DNA of 64,000 nucleotides from Thalassotalea nanhaiensis (GCF_031583575.1 NZ_CP134146.1:2666001-2730000); one strand, 5' to 3'; positions 28,022 through 39,940 are shown, counted from the first letter of the stretch. The notes: generated from the sequence alone by a model not told the origin. Translations and numbers: made by a program.

Positions 28022-28889
28022 GTCTTTGCGCCTGTTTATGAAGTTCAAGAAAGTAACGGTCTTCTAAATTAGCCTCGACTAATGTAGCGTTCGCCATAGG
28101 TTTTTGATCTGAATAAATACGCCAAGAAGGTTTGCCAAACTTATAGCTTTTACTCAGCGTTGTTTGATTAGTTGAGTCAGAGGAATTGGGTAGATAGATA
28201 TCGCTTGCCCATACTTTGCTCTCTAGCGGAGCTATCAACTGTTTAACATCCGCACTTTCAACAATTTTCCCACTAATTAACATGGCGACGTGATGGCAAA
28301 GGTTTTCAATGTCTTCCACGATATGGGTCGATAGAATAATTAATTTCTTGGTGCTCACTTCCACCAAAACATCGTGCAGACGTTCCCGTTCAGCAGGATC
28401 CAACCCCGAAGTCGGTTCGTCCATAATGATCAGCTTAGGGTCACCTAATAATGCTTGAGCAATACCAAAGCGTTGCTTCATTCCCCCAGAGAAGGAAGCA
28501 ACGCTTTTACCTGCAACCGCAGACAAATTAGTTAATTCCAAAAGAAAATCTATTTGGGGTCTATATTTCTTAGCTGGTAAGCCCTTCAATACTGCAATAT
28601 GCTCGAGCAATGAAGCACAAGACATGTTTGGATAGACGCCAAAATATTGCGGCAAATATCCCAATTTTTGGCGAAGTTCCATGGGGTTTTCTAAGCAGTT
28701 TTCACCCTCGAATGCGTAACTACCAAAGTCGGGCGCTTGCAAACAAGCTAACGTTCTCATTAGTGAAGACTTACCTGCACCATTTGGCCCAAGCAAGCCA
28801 ATCATTCCACAGTCCAGTTCCAGTGAAACTTCTTTCAGCGCGTGTGTGCCGTCTTTATATCGTTTATCAATGCCTTGTAACGCTAACAT
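28008..28889 (-). CDS. ABC transporter ATP-binding protein
   Basis: This 293-residue ATPase has Walker A GLLGPNGAGKSSL, signature SFSGGMKQRFGIAQA, Walker B LIIMDEPTSGLDP and the switch histidine in LSTHIVED. It is the ATPase of the overlapping ABC-2 permease. A C-terminal extension of about 70 residues follows the core, as in related ATPases paired with permease/M1 proteins. The divergent LytS-LytTR pair starts 226 bp away and probably regulates this exporter. The substrate is unknown; peptide stress or copper (NosFY-like) exporters have similar ATPases. Confidence 0.92.
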   Translation of the reverse strand: MLALQGIDKRYKDGTHALKEVSLELDCGMIGLLGPNGAGKSSLMRTLACLQAPDFGSYAFEGENCLENPMELRQKLGYLPQYFGVYPNMSCASLLEHIAVLKGLPAKKYRPQIDFLLELTNLSAVAGKSVASFSGGMKQRFGIAQALLGDPKLIIMDEPTSGLDPAERERLHDVLVEVSTKKLIILSTHIVEDIENLCHHVAMLISGKIVESADVKQLIAPLESKVWASDIYLPNSSDSTNQTTLSKSYKFGKPSWRIYSDQKPMANATLVEANLEDRYFLELHKQAQRHVSV

Positions 28890-29076
28890 AAGAACTACTC
28901 CGATTGTTTGATTCAGTCACATTATGCTAGTGGTTTTACAGCTCTCGCTCTATGCGTAAATGACGACGTTGGCTCGATAAGTGATAAAGTTTAAATTGTT
29001 CATTACATCATTCGAAATTGCTATGTCATCATTTATTCATACGTATTGTTGCCGATTAAGTTATAGTGATAGCAAG

Positions 29077-29106
29077 ACTCTGCATTAATAAGAAACTCTG
29101 CACTAA
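29077..29106 (+). promoter_or_regulatory. Direct repeat before lytS-like gene (possible LytTR site)
   Basis: ACTCTGCATTAA at 29077 and ACTCTGCACTAA at 29095 differ at one base and start 18 bases apart, in the intergenic region between the divergent ABC and two-component genes. LytTR regulators bind pairs of imperfect direct repeats spaced about two helical turns, so autoregulation is plausible. The spacing is shorter than the usual 21 and the site lies very close to the start codon. Confidence 0.35.
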
Positions 29107-29115
29107 ACTAGACTT

Positions 29116-30612
29116 ATGAACAGAATAAACTCTAAAGAGCGGCTCTTAATCGCAAGCAACATTATCCCTATGGTTTGCGCGTTGTTAATCGTCTCGCATA
29201 TTGAATTTTTATCGTCAAATATGTCGTCTCTGACTGACTACGTACTAGTTACCTTTACCTATCTATTAATGGGTTTTCCTTTTGTTTTATCCCACCTATT
29301 TGCTCAACAAAGTCGAGGGTTGAAGGGTATCCTTATTTGGGGGCTTGGCTTTGTCGTTTATCCTTTATTTTTAGTGCTCATGAATATCATCGAACCTGAT
29401 TTTATAATGGGTTTTAGCTTGTCGCTTGATGATTACCTAGTGTTTTTGTTGTTTAGCATTTTCGCCAAACTACCTTTCTTTTGGTCGGTTGATAGAATTT
29501 TTAAGAAGCGGTTGAAGTTAGCGCAATTAAGCTTTGTACACGCGTTTATGTTGTTCGCCCTAACCGCTTGGGTATTTCTTATGGTCTTAGGAACAAGTAC
29601 AGAGAACGGGCTCAAGGTTGCCAGCGATACTCTTATTGTCAGCTTAGATTTGGAACTTATCGACTACAAAAAATTATTGGTATCAACGCTACAGTTGGTG
29701 TTAATCGCGTCTATAACCTGGCTAATATACTTCACAAACAACCGTGTTTTAGTGAATTATATATTAACCAACTATGGTGTATTTACCTATTGTTGTGCCG
29801 CGTTGATCTTTATCATTATTGCAACGCCAGCGGCTTTTATCGTCATTTTTTCTCTGCCTGTTTCTCAACAAGCCTTATTGTTTCTGCCCGATAATGTAAC
29901 GGGTATATTTCAACGCGAGAACTACATATTTACCTTTTGGCTTATTACCTTAACCACCCCAGTTATTTTAGCCTTTAACCACCATCATCGAGAGCGACGC
30001 TTGGCACAACTCGCCCAGCAAAATACCAAAGCAGAACTTACCCTTTTGCAACAACAAATAAATCCACATTTTTTGTTCAACGTATTGAATAACATTTATG
30101 CCAAAGTCATCACCAAATCCGATGTGGCCCCTGTACTTATTGACCACCTTGCAAGTTTACTTCGACACTCTGTTTATCAGGGACAACAATCATTCGTGCC
30201 TTTGGCTGATGAGATAAGTTATCTTACTCACTTTATTGAGCTGCAACGCATAAGAGCAAAGGATAATCTTCGATTAAGTGTTGATATTTCACAGGAAAAT
30301 TGGCGAGAATTGAAAATCGCGCCATTATTACTAATTATTCCTATAGAAAACGCATTTAAGCACTCGGTTGAGAAAACCCTTGAACACTGTGACATTAATA
30401 TTCAATGTACTCTTAAAGGCTCAAAGCTTTCTTTAGTGTGTGAAAACAGTTTACCGAGCTCTCCCCAGTCCAGTTCCCCAAAAAACTGTAGTGGTGTCGG
30501 GTTGAATAATTTTATAAAACGACTTGAGCTGATTTACCCAGAAAAACACTGTCTAAACTATGGGCCGATTGGCAACAAGTGGACACTGAACTTAACAATA
30601 GAGTTAGCATGA
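29116..30612 (+). CDS. LytS/YehU-type sensor histidine kinase
   Basis: This 498-residue membrane kinase has about eight N-terminal transmembrane helices (residues 15-285), a short coiled coil, and the His_kinase (PF06580-type) domain with the phosphoacceptor His318 in QQINPHFLFNVLNN. The C-terminal ATPase region has the N-box IPIENAFKHSVE and GVGLNNFIKRL. The downstream LytTR regulator starts inside its stop codon (ATGA), so the pair is a two-component system. It is divergent from an ABC exporter, the usual setting for transporter-sensing systems. Confidence 0.92.
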   Translation: MNRINSKERLLIASNIIPMVCALLIVSHIEFLSSNMSSLTDYVLVTFTYLLMGFPFVLSHLFAQQSRGLKGILIWGLGFVVYPLFLVLMNIIEPDFIMGFSLSLDDYLVFLLFSIFAKLPFFWSVDRIFKKRLKLAQLSFVHAFMLFALTAWVFLMVLGTSTENGLKVASDTLIVSLDLELIDYKKLLVSTLQLVLIASITWLIYFTNNRVLVNYILTNYGVFTYCCAALIFIIIATPAAFIVIFSLPVSQQALLFLPDNVTGIFQRENYIFTFWLITLTTPVILAFNHHHRERRLAQLAQQNTKAELTLLQQQINPHFLFNVLNNIYAKVITKSDVAPVLIDHLASLLRHSVYQGQQSFVPLADEISYLTHFIELQRIRAKDNLRLSVDISQENWRELKIAPLLLIIPIENAFKHSVEKTLEHCDINIQCTLKGSKLSLVCENSLPSSPQSSSPKNCSGVGLNNFIKRLELIYPEKHCLNYGPIGNKWTLNLTIELA

Positions 30613-31292
30613 ATATTAAAGTTGTATTAATAGATGATGAGCCTATGGCGCATGAAGTTATATTACACCACTTGAAAAGACATAAAGACTTTCAGGTTAT
30701 TGCTCAATGTTACAATGCGGTTGAAGCCCTGCAAGTTTTAGCTAATAACACAGTAGATTTAGTGTTTTTGGATGTAAGTATGCCCGCGTTAAGTGGGATA
30801 GATATGTTAAAATTGGTTCACCCCCACCCCTCGGTAATTATTGTAAGCGCACACCCAGAATATGCTATTGATGGCTTCGAGCTAGATGTGGTTGACTATT
30901 TGTTAAAACCTGTCAACGAAGAAAGATTTGACCACGCAATAAGTAAATTTATGCTTGCTAAAAATATAGAAAGCCACCAACGGCAATCCCTTACTCTGAA
31001 GGTCGGCAGACGTCTTGAAAAGGTAGATATTTCCAATATCATTTTCTTAGAATCTTATGGTAACTACGTTAAAGTTTGGACGAATAGCGACATGATTCTC
31101 GCTAACTCTACACTTAAGTCCTTGCTTAAGGAATTGTCTAGTAGCGTATTCACTCAGATAAACAAATCTGTTGCAATTAACATGGAAAAGGTAAAGGGTA
31201 TTGAAGGTCGTAATGTAACGCTTTGTGACGGCCAGATTAAAAAGACTAGCAAAATGTTTGTAGAAAACGCAAAGAGCCTGATGAACAACTAA
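30609..31292 (+). CDS. LytTR-family response regulator
   Basis: This 227-residue regulator has an N-terminal receiver domain (acidic pocket IDDEP, phosphoacceptor Asp55 in FLDVSMP, Lys in LLKPVNEE) and a C-terminal LytTR DNA-binding domain (about 125-225, with IIFLESYGNYVKVW and INKSVAINMEKV). The ATG at 30609 overlaps the kinase stop as ATGA and fits the family N-terminus (MNIKVVLIDDE). A GTG at 30579 would add ten residues that are only kinase codons out of frame. Likely targets are its own operon and the divergent ABC genes. Confidence 0.93.
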   Translation: MNIKVVLIDDEPMAHEVILHHLKRHKDFQVIAQCYNAVEALQVLANNTVDLVFLDVSMPALSGIDMLKLVHPHPSVIIVSAHPEYAIDGFELDVVDYLLKPVNEERFDHAISKFMLAKNIESHQRQSLTLKVGRRLEKVDISNIIFLESYGNYVKVWTNSDMILANSTLKSLLKELSSSVFTQINKSVAINMEKVKGIEGRNVTLCDGQIKKTSKMFVENAKSLMNN

Positions 31293-31543
31293 TTCAAACT
31301 GTTCACCCCCATCGCTAAATTAAACTTTTGTACAATAAACACTAAAAAAAACAGCAGTTACCTTTTCGTTACGTAAAGACTTCACGTCTATCAGCAATAC
31401 ATAAGTCACTGATAGTAATGACATAAATAATTCACAACTATAATAGGGCGAATTATCAGTATAGTCTATAATGGTACATGCCTTGTTGAATTATTTTAAT
31501 ATATGTATTCTCCATTTATATACTTACACAACCCTTATCACTT

Positions 31544-34500
31544 ATGAGCAATGTTAAAAGTAATACCGAGTACGATACTCAGAAAAAATCTAAAAATATT
31601 ATGTTAGGTTTTATGGTTGTTACTCTATTTTTATTTGGCATTGGGTTCGTTGTTTGGTGGAGTTTAAATAATTTATTTACATCAATTGATCGTTATGCAA
31701 AAGCAGGACAACTTCTAATTACATTAGATCAAGCACGCTTACACGAATTAACCTTTACCCGCGATAACTCATCTATTGAAGCAGAAAAATCTAGAGAAAC
31801 AATCAATCAATCTCTACTACTGGTTAACGATTTCCATGATCAAGACCTCGCCTATAGTGAAGAAACAGCAAAACTAGTAAATTGGCTGCAACAATATCAA
31901 AAAGGCTTCGAAAGTTATGTAACCCTAAATAAGAAGAAAACCCATAGTAGAGATTTGATGGTTGAGGAAGCAAGAAAAGCATCTTTAAGTGCGGAATCTA
32001 TTCAAAACTTGCAATCAAAATATATAAACTTAGATAAAGACTCAATATCAATAAATCGCAAAAAAATGAAAGAGATCACTAAAAATGCATCGCTTTCTTA
32101 TGAGTTATCTTTATCTATTAGCGCCATTAATAATTATGGAAAAGAATATTTATTATTTAGAAATCAAAGTAACTATGATCAGTTAATTGTCGAACTTGGA
32201 AAGCTAAATAGTAATATATTAAAGCTATCTAGTAGTATTAAAAACGAAAGAAGTTTGAACCTGCTAACTCGTTTACGAGAAGCAAAAGAGCAATATCGCC
32301 TATCTTTAATTGACTTACTTGCACTAAAAAATGAAAAGCAAATACTTGCAGAGCACCCTATAGTGCTTAATTTATCTAAAAAGGCCGATGCACTTACACA
32401 GTTATCTTTTGATTTACGTAATAACGAAATGTTAGTACTTGAAAGTATTCAGCAACAAGTAAGCGATATTGAAGAGTTAATGGCAAAGCGATTAGCTTTA
32501 TCTGAAGAAGTCACTAGATTTTCAAAAACCATTAGTGTTGCCCGACAATTAGATCGTGACTTTGCTCTAGCACCAACGTTAGAAGTTAAAAAAGCTTACA
32601 GTGTCCAAGTAAAGCTTGCATTAGAAACGGCGCTTTTAGATATTCAAAAAATTCAAAGTATGCTGATAGAAGACGATGAAAAGCAAATATTTATATCAGT
32701 TTATACGAATGTGAATTCTTACCTAGATAACTTTAAAACCGTTGTTTCTGTTGTATCCGAATTAGATGATATTGCTACAAACATGATCAAATCGGCAGAA
32801 TCCGCCGGTAACACTTTACTTGAAATAAGAGGACAGCGGTTTGAAGAAATGGCTGAAGAAAGACGCGTAGCAAATTATATGATGTATTCTGGGATTTTAT
32901 TTTTTATCGCGATAACATTATTAATATTCTTAATACGTAAATCACAGCTGGCATTAATTCATTTAACAAATATATCAAGCCAAGCACATGCCGAGGCCCA
33001 AAAAGCTAATCGAGCAAAATCACAGTTTTTAGCAAACATGAGTCATGAAATTCGAACACCGATGAATGCCATCATAGGCATGAGTCATTTAGCGTTGGAC
33101 AGTAAACTTGATAAAACACAGCGTAACTATATAACCAAAGTTAATTACTCTGCTAAATCTCTTCTAAATATCATCAATGATATTTTAGATTTTTCAAAAA
33201 TAGAAGCCGATAAGATAAAAATAGAATCTATCGATTTTTCTTTAATTCAGGTTCTCGACGATGTTGCTAATCTCGTTAAAATAGATAGTGAAGAAAAAGG
33301 GATCGAATTAAAGGTTAATGTTGATAAAACAGTACCTCACCAATTAATCGGTGACCCTTTACGATTAAAACAAATATTATTAAACCTGAGTAGCAATGCC
33401 ATTAAATTTAGCGAACAGGGCCAGGTTATAATTGATGTTAATTTATCTCGTCAAATTGACGATAATGTCGAGCTTGAGTTCAACATCATAGATAACGGCA
33501 TTGGTATGAGCTCTGAACAATTAAGTAAATTATTTCAATCATTCTCTCAAGCGGATATGTCAACAACACGCCGTTATGGGGGCACCGGACTAGGTCTTGC
33601 CATATCTAAACGACTTGTTGAACTTATGGGAGGGAATGTTTCAGTATCTAGCACCTTAAATCAGGGGTCCACCTTTACATTCACATTACAGCTTAAGAAA
33701 AGCTCAATATCAAAAGATGATTTAAAACAAATCTCGCTATTAAAAGAGCCAACGGATAAAAGCAGTAAAGACTCTATAGCTAAACTCTTGAATGCTCATA
33801 TATTACTTGTAGAAGACAATCTGCTAAACCAAGAGCTTGCAAAAGATATCCTGCAACGTCACGGGATAAATGTTGATATTGCTAATAATGGTATTGAAGC
33901 GGTCAACATGGTCAAAGAGAATATTTATGACGGTGTATTAATGGATTGTCAGATGCCTGTGTTAGATGGATACCAAGCAACTAAAATCATTAGAGAGCAA
34001 CCTAGTTTTGCACAACTTCCAATAATTGCCATGACGGCGAATGCAATGGTCGGAGATAAAGAAAAAGTAATTTCTGTTGGCATGAATGATATTATTAATA
34101 AACCCATTGATATACCAGTCATGTTTAATACTATGGCAAAATGGATTATTACTAACAACAATATTAGTCATTTATCTTACCCCACAAGTAATCAAAACTC
34201 CGCAAAGCAAAATATATCATTAGAAGAAAAGCTGGCAGCTATATCAGGGATTGACTTAGCCGCAGCAATAAATATGACTGATGATGTTATATTTTATTTT
34301 GAACTGTTGAATGGTTTTTGCGATGCTTACCCCAGCATTGATCCTAAACTTTTTTCACTTCCTTTAGATTGGTCCTTTTGCTACGAACATATTCATGCCA
34401 TTAAAGGGACGTCTGGAAATTTATGCCTTACATCAATTTTTAAATGCTGTGAACAAGCAGAAAATTCTTATTATGAAAAAGACGACAATAGCTTCATAGA

Positions 34501-34567
34501 ATCAATAAACACTCTTAAATATTTGTTAGAGAAGCTAACTATTGAGGTTAGCCAAATTAAAATATAG
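31544..34567 (+). CDS. Hybrid sensor histidine kinase with receiver and HPt domains
   Basis: This 1007-residue protein has a transmembrane helix near 20-44, a long helical periplasmic region (45-440), and a second helix near 446-465. HisKA follows with His501 ([11 protein letters not shown]), then HATPase ([28 protein letters not shown]), a receiver with Asp801 ([15 protein letters not shown]), and a C-terminal HPt with His951 (HAIKGTSGN). It encodes a full phosphorelay up to the HPt but no output domain. A similar kinase follows 229 bp downstream. The periplasmic region is helical, like four-helix or TorS-type sensors; the ligand is unknown. Confidence 0.95.
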   Translation: MSNVKSNTEYDTQKKSKNIMLGFMVVTLFLFGIGFVVWWSLNNLFTSIDRYAKAGQLLITLDQARLHELTFTRDNSSIEAEKSRETINQSLLLVNDFHDQDLAYSEETAKLVNWLQQYQKGFESYVTLNKKKTHSRDLMVEEARKASLSAESIQNLQSKYINLDKDSISINRKKMKEITKNASLSYELSLSISAINNYGKEYLLFRNQSNYDQLIVELGKLNSNILKLSSSIKNERSLNLLTRLREAKEQYRLSLIDLLALKNEKQILAEHPIVLNLSKKADALTQLSFDLRNNEMLVLESIQQQVSDIEELMAKRLALSEEVTRFSKTISVARQLDRDFALAPTLEVKKAYSVQVKLALETALLDIQKIQSMLIEDDEKQIFISVYTNVNSYLDNFKTVVSVVSELDDIATNMIKSAESAGNTLLEIRGQRFEEMAEERRVANYMMYSGILFFIAITLLIFLIRKSQLALIHLTNISSQAHAEAQKANRAKSQFLANMSHEIRTPMNAIIGMSHLALDSKLDKTQRNYITKVNYSAKSLLNIINDILDFSKIEADKIKIESIDFSLIQVLDDVANLVKIDSEEKGIELKVNVDKTVPHQLIGDPLRLKQILLNLSSNAIKFSEQGQVIIDVNLSRQIDDNVELEFNIIDNGIGMSSEQLSKLFQSFSQADMSTTRRYGGTGLGLAISKRLVELMGGNVSVSSTLNQGSTFTFTLQLKKSSISKDDLKQISLLKEPTDKSSKDSIAKLLNAHILLVEDNLLNQELAKDILQRHGINVDIANNGIEAVNMVKENIYDGVLMDCQMPVLDGYQATKIIREQPSFAQLPIIAMTANAMVGDKEKVISVGMNDIINKPIDIPVMFNTMAKWIITNNNISHLSYPTSNQNSAKQNISLEEKLAAISGIDLAAAINMTDDVIFYFELLNGFCDAYPSIDPKLFSLPLDWSFCYEHIHAIKGTSGNLCLTSIFKCCEQAENSYYEKDDNSFIESINTLKYLLEKLTIEVSQIKI

Positions 34568-34645
34568 CATTGTCGGGAACAAGGACCTCGTCAATGCAAA
34601 AGAATAACCGAGAATGCCTAAGCCTAGCTTAGGCATTGATAGCAA

Positions 34646-34684
34646 GGCGAAGATATAAATATCGCAGCTTTTTATTTGTCTAAA
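34646..34684 (+). terminator. Candidate terminator after the first hybrid kinase
   Basis: An imperfect hairpin GCGAAGATAT..ATATCGC is followed by AGCTTTTTATTTGTCTAAA. The tail is the same as after the tRNA-Thr terminators. A separate perfect 11-bp stem (AATGCCTAAGC/GCTTAGGCATT, 34613-34637) without a T tract lies just before it. Confidence 0.5.
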
Positions 34685-34796
34685 CGATCAGCACTCCCCT
34701 ACCGTTCGAATCATTATCGAAAACAATGCGTTACAAACTTTAAAAATATGTAAAAAGGGTATATCTTTTAAGTATTCCAGTCTTAGGTAATGCTCA

Positions 34797-37700
34797 ATGC
34801 TCTCTAAACTCAATATTGGCGCTAAAATGACGCTTGTTTTCTCCACTATCTTCCTCATTATGCTTTTCAGTGTAGGCCTTTCAATAAAAGATCTGAAAAT
34901 GAGTAGCGCAGACTTTACCTCATATCGTGATTTTGCCCGAAAAAGTGTGCTATCTGGTCGGGTACAGGCCAATATGCTAATGGCATCAAGAGCGGCAGGA
35001 AACTTTATCAAAACCCGAGATGAATCATATTACGAGATTTTCCAGAACCGTATAACCCAAGCAAATCGTTTCGCCGTTGCACAACAAGAAATAATGAATG
35101 ATGTAAGCCGTAAAGCGCTAAGTATAGATTTAGTAAACAGTATTGCCCTATACAGAAGTGCTTCAGAGCAAGTGTTCAAACTCATTCGCCAACGAGACAT
35201 TATTTTAAATCAGCGTCTAGATCCACAAGGGATCAGTATGCGTAAAAACATTGAATCAATTATGGTTTCTGCATTTGAAGATCAAGATGCTACAGCGTCA
35301 TATCATGCAGGAAAAGCGTTAGGGGGTGTATTACTTGGTCGTCTTTATGTATTAAAGTTTTTAGATAAAAATAAAAACGCTAATGTGGTACGTGTACGTA
35401 AAGAATTAGGAAATGGCTTTGAAGACACCTTACAAAATATTATCGATAACATTGATAACCCTAACCGTAAACTATTGCTCGCAGAATTTATTAATGCTCG
35501 AATACTTTACCTCGAGGCTTTTGAAGAGATGGTAACTACCATCGTTACTCGTAATGAGTTGATTGATAAAGAAATGTTACCTCAGGATCAAAAAATTGCC
35601 GAACTGTCTGAGCAAATAAAACTTTCACTTAAAGACGATCAAGACACGTTAGGTCCGATTGTTCAAAAGCGTAATAATGAAAGTGTAGAAACGGTTATTT
35701 TTACTTCAATAATTGTGTTAATTCTTACTATTCTTATGGGCTGGATGATAATTAGAGCTATAACAAAACCTCTTAAGGGTTTGGTAAGCGTCGTTGAAAA
35801 TGTTCAACAAACAGGCGATCTATCATTACGTTTTGAAAATAACGCAAAAGATGAAGTGGGTTTAATTTCTGCTGCTTTTAATCGATTCTTAGCCAGTTTA
35901 GCTCTAAAAGCTGACGTTGCTAAAAATGTGGCTCGTGGTAACTTATCAACCAAAGTTTCCCTTTTATCGAGCAAAGATTCACTGGGCGAGTCTTTTCAAA
36001 TGATGTTGAAGAGTTTGCTTTCAAAACAAAAAGCGTTAAAAGAAATCAGTTTAGGGGCAGTAGATATTAATGTTGAAGCCCAATCTGATGAAGATGAATT
36101 ATCGCTCATGCTCAATACAATGATTGCCGATATGAGAGCCATTGCAAACAAAGCAGATATCATTGCCAGCGGTAACTACGGCATAGATATAACGGCGCGA
36201 TCTGAAAAAGATATTCTTATGCAGTCATTAGCAAGAATGACCAAAACGCTACAAGAAAATGCTGAAAAAACAACATTAGAACACTGGTACAAAACCGGTC
36301 AAAATATTGTAAATAACGAGGCTAGAGGTAATTTATCTGAAAAGCAGTTAGCAAGTAGCATTATTACCGCACTTTGCCAGCACATGAATATGAATGGAGG
36401 CGTTTGTTACAGTTACAATGATAAAGATGAAACCCTTGAATTTTTATCTGGTTATGCATTAGATAAAGCCGAAAATGAATATCAGCCTATTGGAAAAAAT
36501 CAAGGTCTTGCAGGACAAGTCCTTACTGATAAAAAACCGATCATAATCAATGAACTGCCAGAGAATTATTTTAACGTAACCTCGTTAATGGGTAACACTG
36601 ATGCTCAGCACTTAATTATATTTCCTTTTATTTACGAGAATGAATTACTCGCAGTAATTGAACTTGTCTCTTTAACACCAATTACTGAACAACATAAGCA
36701 AATGTTAACTATCGTTGAGGAAAGTATCGCAATCGCAATATTGAGTGCCCGTCATCGCAGCAATACAGAAAGTTTACTCGTTAAAAGCCAACTACAAGCA
36801 GAAGATCTAGAAAATCAGAAACAAGTTATCGAGTCAACAAAAGACAAGCTAGAACATGCCATGGTGTTAGCCGAGCAAGCAAGTGCATCTAAAAGTGACT
36901 TTTTGGCCAATATGTCGCATGAAATAAGAACCCCAATGAATGCAATTATTGGTATGTCTCAATTGGCATTAAAAACCGACCTTGATAATAAGCAAAGAAA
37001 CTATATTGAAAAAGTACACCGTTCTTCTGAATCATTGCTTGGCATCATTAACGATATTTTAGATTTCTCTAAAATAGAAGCGGGTAAACTTGATATGGAG
37101 AAAATCGAGTTCCGACTAGAGGATGTATTTGATAACTTGGCAAATTTAGTAGGGTTTAATGCCGAAGATCGAGGCTTAGAGCTTTTATTTGATATTCCAA
37201 ATGATATTCCCACCGCTTTAATTGGCGACCCTCTCAGACTTGGTCAAGTATTAGTGAATATAGGTAACAATGCAGTAAAATTCACTGAAGAAGGCGAAGT
37301 TATATTTAGTGTGCGCATTATCGAAGAAGATGATAATCAAGTGACGCTACGCTTTGCAATAAGTGATACTGGTGTTGGTATTAATAAGCAGCAACAAAAG
37401 AAACTTTTTCAATCATTTTCACAAGCAGATACATCTACTACTCGTAAGTTTGGCGGGACAGGGCTTGGTCTGGCTATCAGTAAAAAACTAACAGAATTAA
37501 TGCAAGGTGAAATAGGTGTTGATTCTACGGAGGGTCAAGGCAGTATTTTCCACTTTACTGCCGTGTTTGAAAAACAACAGGTGCAACAAAATCATCAAGT
37601 TAATGCAACTTTAGAGTTAGAAACGTTAAAGGTACTAGTGGTTGATGATAATAGCTCTGCCCGTGAAATTTTGTCGTCGATGTTACTTAGTTTTGGTTTT

Positions 37701-39098
37701 GATGTTGACAGTGTTAATAGCGGTAATAAAGCTATTAAAGCGATAGTAGAAGCTAACGATACTGTCCCGTATCAACTGGTTATTATGGACTGGAAGATGC
37801 CGGGAATGGATGGCGTATCAGCCATTCAAGCAATACAAAGCCATGAGAGTATCAGTAAACAGCCAGACTTTATAATGGCAACCTCTTACGGTAAAGAAGA
37901 AGCCATTATTGCCGCAGAAAAAGCGAATATAAACAACGTACTGTCAAAGCCTGTCACCGCATCCAGTTTATATGAAGCAATAATGCTAACGCTTGGGCAT
38001 GAGATCAAGAAGCGCTCACAACAAAGCCGTTCTGAAGTATCTGATAAAGTGCTGAAGCATTTAAAAGGTACCCACCTGTTATTAGTTGAAGACAATGAGA
38101 TAAACCAGGAGTTGGCTGTCGAGATACTGACAACAAATGGCATGAGTGTTGTCGTTGCCAATAATGGCCAAGAGGCAATTGATATTTTACAAAAACAAAT
38201 ATTTGATGGTGTATTGATGGATTGTCAAATGCCTGTACTGGACGGTTATCAAGCCACCCAACAACTTAGAGCACAGCAGCAGTTTAAAGATTTACCTATC
38301 TTAGCGATGACAGCGAACGCCATGGCTGGCGATAAAGAAAAAGTAATTGCAGCAGGTATGAACGATCATATCTCAAAGCCTATCAATATACGCGATATGT
38401 TCACCACTATGGCGAAATGGATTGTCCCTAAGGTAAACATAGATGGTATAGAAAGAGAACAAGTACTAGCGGATAACAATGAAGCAGAACAATCGTTAAT
38501 ACCTGATTCATTAACCGGTATTAATATTAAACAAGGCATGTCAATTACTCAGGGTAATAGTAAGCTTTATCATAAACTTTTAGTAAAATTTAGAGAAACT
38601 AACCTCGACTTTGAGCAACGATTTACAGAAGCGCTTGAAGTAAATAAAAACGATAGTGATGCAACACTTTGTGCTCATACATTAAAAGGTGTTGCTGGCA
38701 ACATTGGCGCTACAGAAGTTCAATCTGCCGCTGAAACGTTAGAATTATCTTGCGCAAAAAATGAAAGTGAAAAAATAATTAATCATCATTTTAAACATTT
38801 AATGACACAACTACGCACTGTTTTAGCAAGCCTTGAGCAACTTTTACCAATAACGGATAAAGAACATAGTAATAAATTAAAAATTTCGGATGACGATCTA
38901 ACTCAGCAATTTGTAAAGTTAGATGAATTGCTCAGTAACTTTGATACTCAAGCGCAAGACTTAATAAATGAATTACAAGCATTTCAACTCGACAGGTCGA
39001 TAACAAAGCAACTTAAGTTAATTGCGTTATCAGTAACCGACTATGATTTTGAAAATGCTCAGCAATTACTTAAAGCAATAATGCCAATGAAAGAATAA
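34797..39098 (+). CDS. Large hybrid histidine kinase (HAMP, GAF, HK, two receivers, HPt)
   Basis: This is a 1433-residue protein. Transmembrane helices lie near 10-30 and 300-322, flanking a helical periplasmic sensor. HAMP and HAMP-like repeats follow (about 325-490), then a GAF domain (about 510-660) and a coiled coil. HisKA has His708 ([11 protein letters not shown]), followed by HATPase, receiver 1 with Asp998 ([11 protein letters not shown]), receiver 2 with Asp1142 ([15 protein letters not shown]), and HPt with His1294 ([11 protein letters not shown]). Receiver 2 is closely related to the receiver of the preceding kinase. There is no output domain; a separate regulator elsewhere must complete the relay. 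It resembles BarA-like and chemosensory-type hybrids in parts. Confidence 0.95.
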   Translation: MLSKLNIGAKMTLVFSTIFLIMLFSVGLSIKDLKMSSADFTSYRDFARKSVLSGRVQANMLMASRAAGNFIKTRDESYYEIFQNRITQANRFAVAQQEIMNDVSRKALSIDLVNSIALYRSASEQVFKLIRQRDIILNQRLDPQGISMRKNIESIMVSAFEDQDATASYHAGKALGGVLLGRLYVLKFLDKNKNANVVRVRKELGNGFEDTLQNIIDNIDNPNRKLLLAEFINARILYLEAFEEMVTTIVTRNELIDKEMLPQDQKIAELSEQIKLSLKDDQDTLGPIVQKRNNESVETVIFTSIIVLILTILMGWMIIRAITKPLKGLVSVVENVQQTGDLSLRFENNAKDEVGLISAAFNRFLASLALKADVAKNVARGNLSTKVSLLSSKDSLGESFQMMLKSLLSKQKALKEISLGAVDINVEAQSDEDELSLMLNTMIADMRAIANKADIIASGNYGIDITARSEKDILMQSLARMTKTLQENAEKTTLEHWYKTGQNIVNNEARGNLSEKQLASSIITALCQHMNMNGGVCYSYNDKDETLEFLSGYALDKAENEYQPIGKNQGLAGQVLTDKKPIIINELPENYFNVTSLMGNTDAQHLIIFPFIYENELLAVIELVSLTPITEQHKQMLTIVEESIAIAILSARHRSNTESLLVKSQLQAEDLENQKQVIESTKDKLEHAMVLAEQASASKSDFLANMSHEIRTPMNAIIGMSQLALKTDLDNKQRNYIEKVHRSSESLLGIINDILDFSKIEAGKLDMEKIEFRLEDVFDNLANLVGFNAEDRGLELLFDIPNDIPTALIGDPLRLGQVLVNIGNNAVKFTEEGEVIFSVRIIEEDDNQVTLRFAISDTGVGINKQQQKKLFQSFSQADTSTTRKFGGTGLGLAISKKLTELMQGEIGVDSTEGQGSIFHFTAVFEKQQVQQNHQVNATLELETLKVLVVDDNSSAREILSSMLLSFGFDVDSVNSGNKAIKAIVEANDTVPYQLVIMDWKMPGMDGVSAIQAIQSHESISKQPDFIMATSYGKEEAIIAAEKANINNVLSKPVTASSLYEAIMLTLGHEIKKRSQQSRSEVSDKVLKHLKGTHLLLVEDNEINQELAVEILTTNGMSVVVANNGQEAIDILQKQIFDGVLMDCQMPVLDGYQATQQLRAQQQFKDLPILAMTANAMAGDKEKVIAAGMNDHISKPINIRDMFTTMAKWIVPKVNIDGIEREQVLADNNEAEQSLIPDSLTGINIKQGMSITQGNSKLYHKLLVKFRETNLDFEQRFTEALEVNKNDSDATLCAHTLKGVAGNIGATEVQSAAETLELSCAKNESEKIINHHFKHLMTQLRTVLASLEQLLPITDKEHSNKLKISDDDLTQQFVKLDELLSNFDTQAQDLINELQAFQLDRSITKQLKLIALSVTDYDFENAQQLLKAIMPMKE

Positions 39099-39104
39099 AC
39101 AGGG

Positions 39105-39608
39105 TCAGTTAAGAAAAACTTCGTGATTTCCAGCTACTTTGAGTTCTGGGTGTTTAGTCACTATTTTTTTAAGTTGGGGCTCTTGTCGATTGTTAAGTTC
39201 AACTAATAAAACGTAGCGACCTGATTCAACTTCATTTTTGATCATTTCAGGATCAACCGTATTGTTAGTATTTAGAAATAAGTCATGTTCTTTATTCGTA
39301 AAAAAGGCAAAAAACAGCCCAACTACCGCGGTTGAAAACCAAGCAATACTCAATAACATAAACCCATAAATATATAGAAATATAGTGATTAATACCGCAA
39401 TAAATACTGCAAGGTAAAGGTTAGAGTTACCTAATAGTAAGGATTTAAAGATTTCATCGCTAATTGGCATAAAGGTATCGAGGTGGTGAGTACCTTGAGT
39501 TTTTGAGATAAGGTGGATCTGTGGTTTGGTAAAACCATTGTTTTCAAGTTCTGTAGATATAAGCTTTAAGTCGCCCATATCATCACAAACATAAAAATGT
39601 CTCAGCAT
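39105..39608 (-). CDS. Conserved two-helix membrane protein of unknown function
   Basis: This protein has 167 residues from the ATG at 39608, which has AGAGGG upstream; a GTG at 39635 would add nine residues. It begins MLRHFYVCDDMGDL, a start I recognise from small membrane proteins common in Alteromonadales that are often loosely labelled as NAD/FAD-utilising enzymes. No nucleotide-binding motif is visible here. Two adjacent transmembrane helices (about residues 65-105) separate an N-terminal alpha/beta-like domain from a C-terminal one. It converges on the large hybrid kinase, with six bases between the stops. Confidence 0.75.
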   Translation of the reverse strand: MLRHFYVCDDMGDLKLISTELENNGFTKPQIHLISKTQGTHHLDTFMPISDEIFKSLLLGNSNLYLAVFIAVLITIFLYIYGFMLLSIAWFSTAVVGLFFAFFTNKEHDLFLNTNNTVDPEMIKNEVESGRYVLLVELNNRQEPQLKKIVTKHPELKVAGNHEVFLN

Positions 39609-39940
39609 AAAAATCCCTCTAAAATTGTCCTTCACTCCATAACTAAAATTATGGCTGATTAATGTAAAAGATCAAATTAAGAGACTAAAAATATTGAACA
39701 TTTTTACAATTTAAATTGAATATAAACTGATGAATGTAAGTTGAAATAACGTACAACAAGTTCAAGTCTACAGATATTAGAGCGATTGTTTTGTTAATGT
39801 AGACAAAAAACTTAGCATTAACTATTGAGTTGCCACGAATAAACTCTGAGTTTATTCGAGCACATGACAATTCCTGGTTATGGCTCCGTGTAAACCCTTT
39901 ATTCGCCATCCATTTATTTTCTGCATATAGCTTTTCTCTG

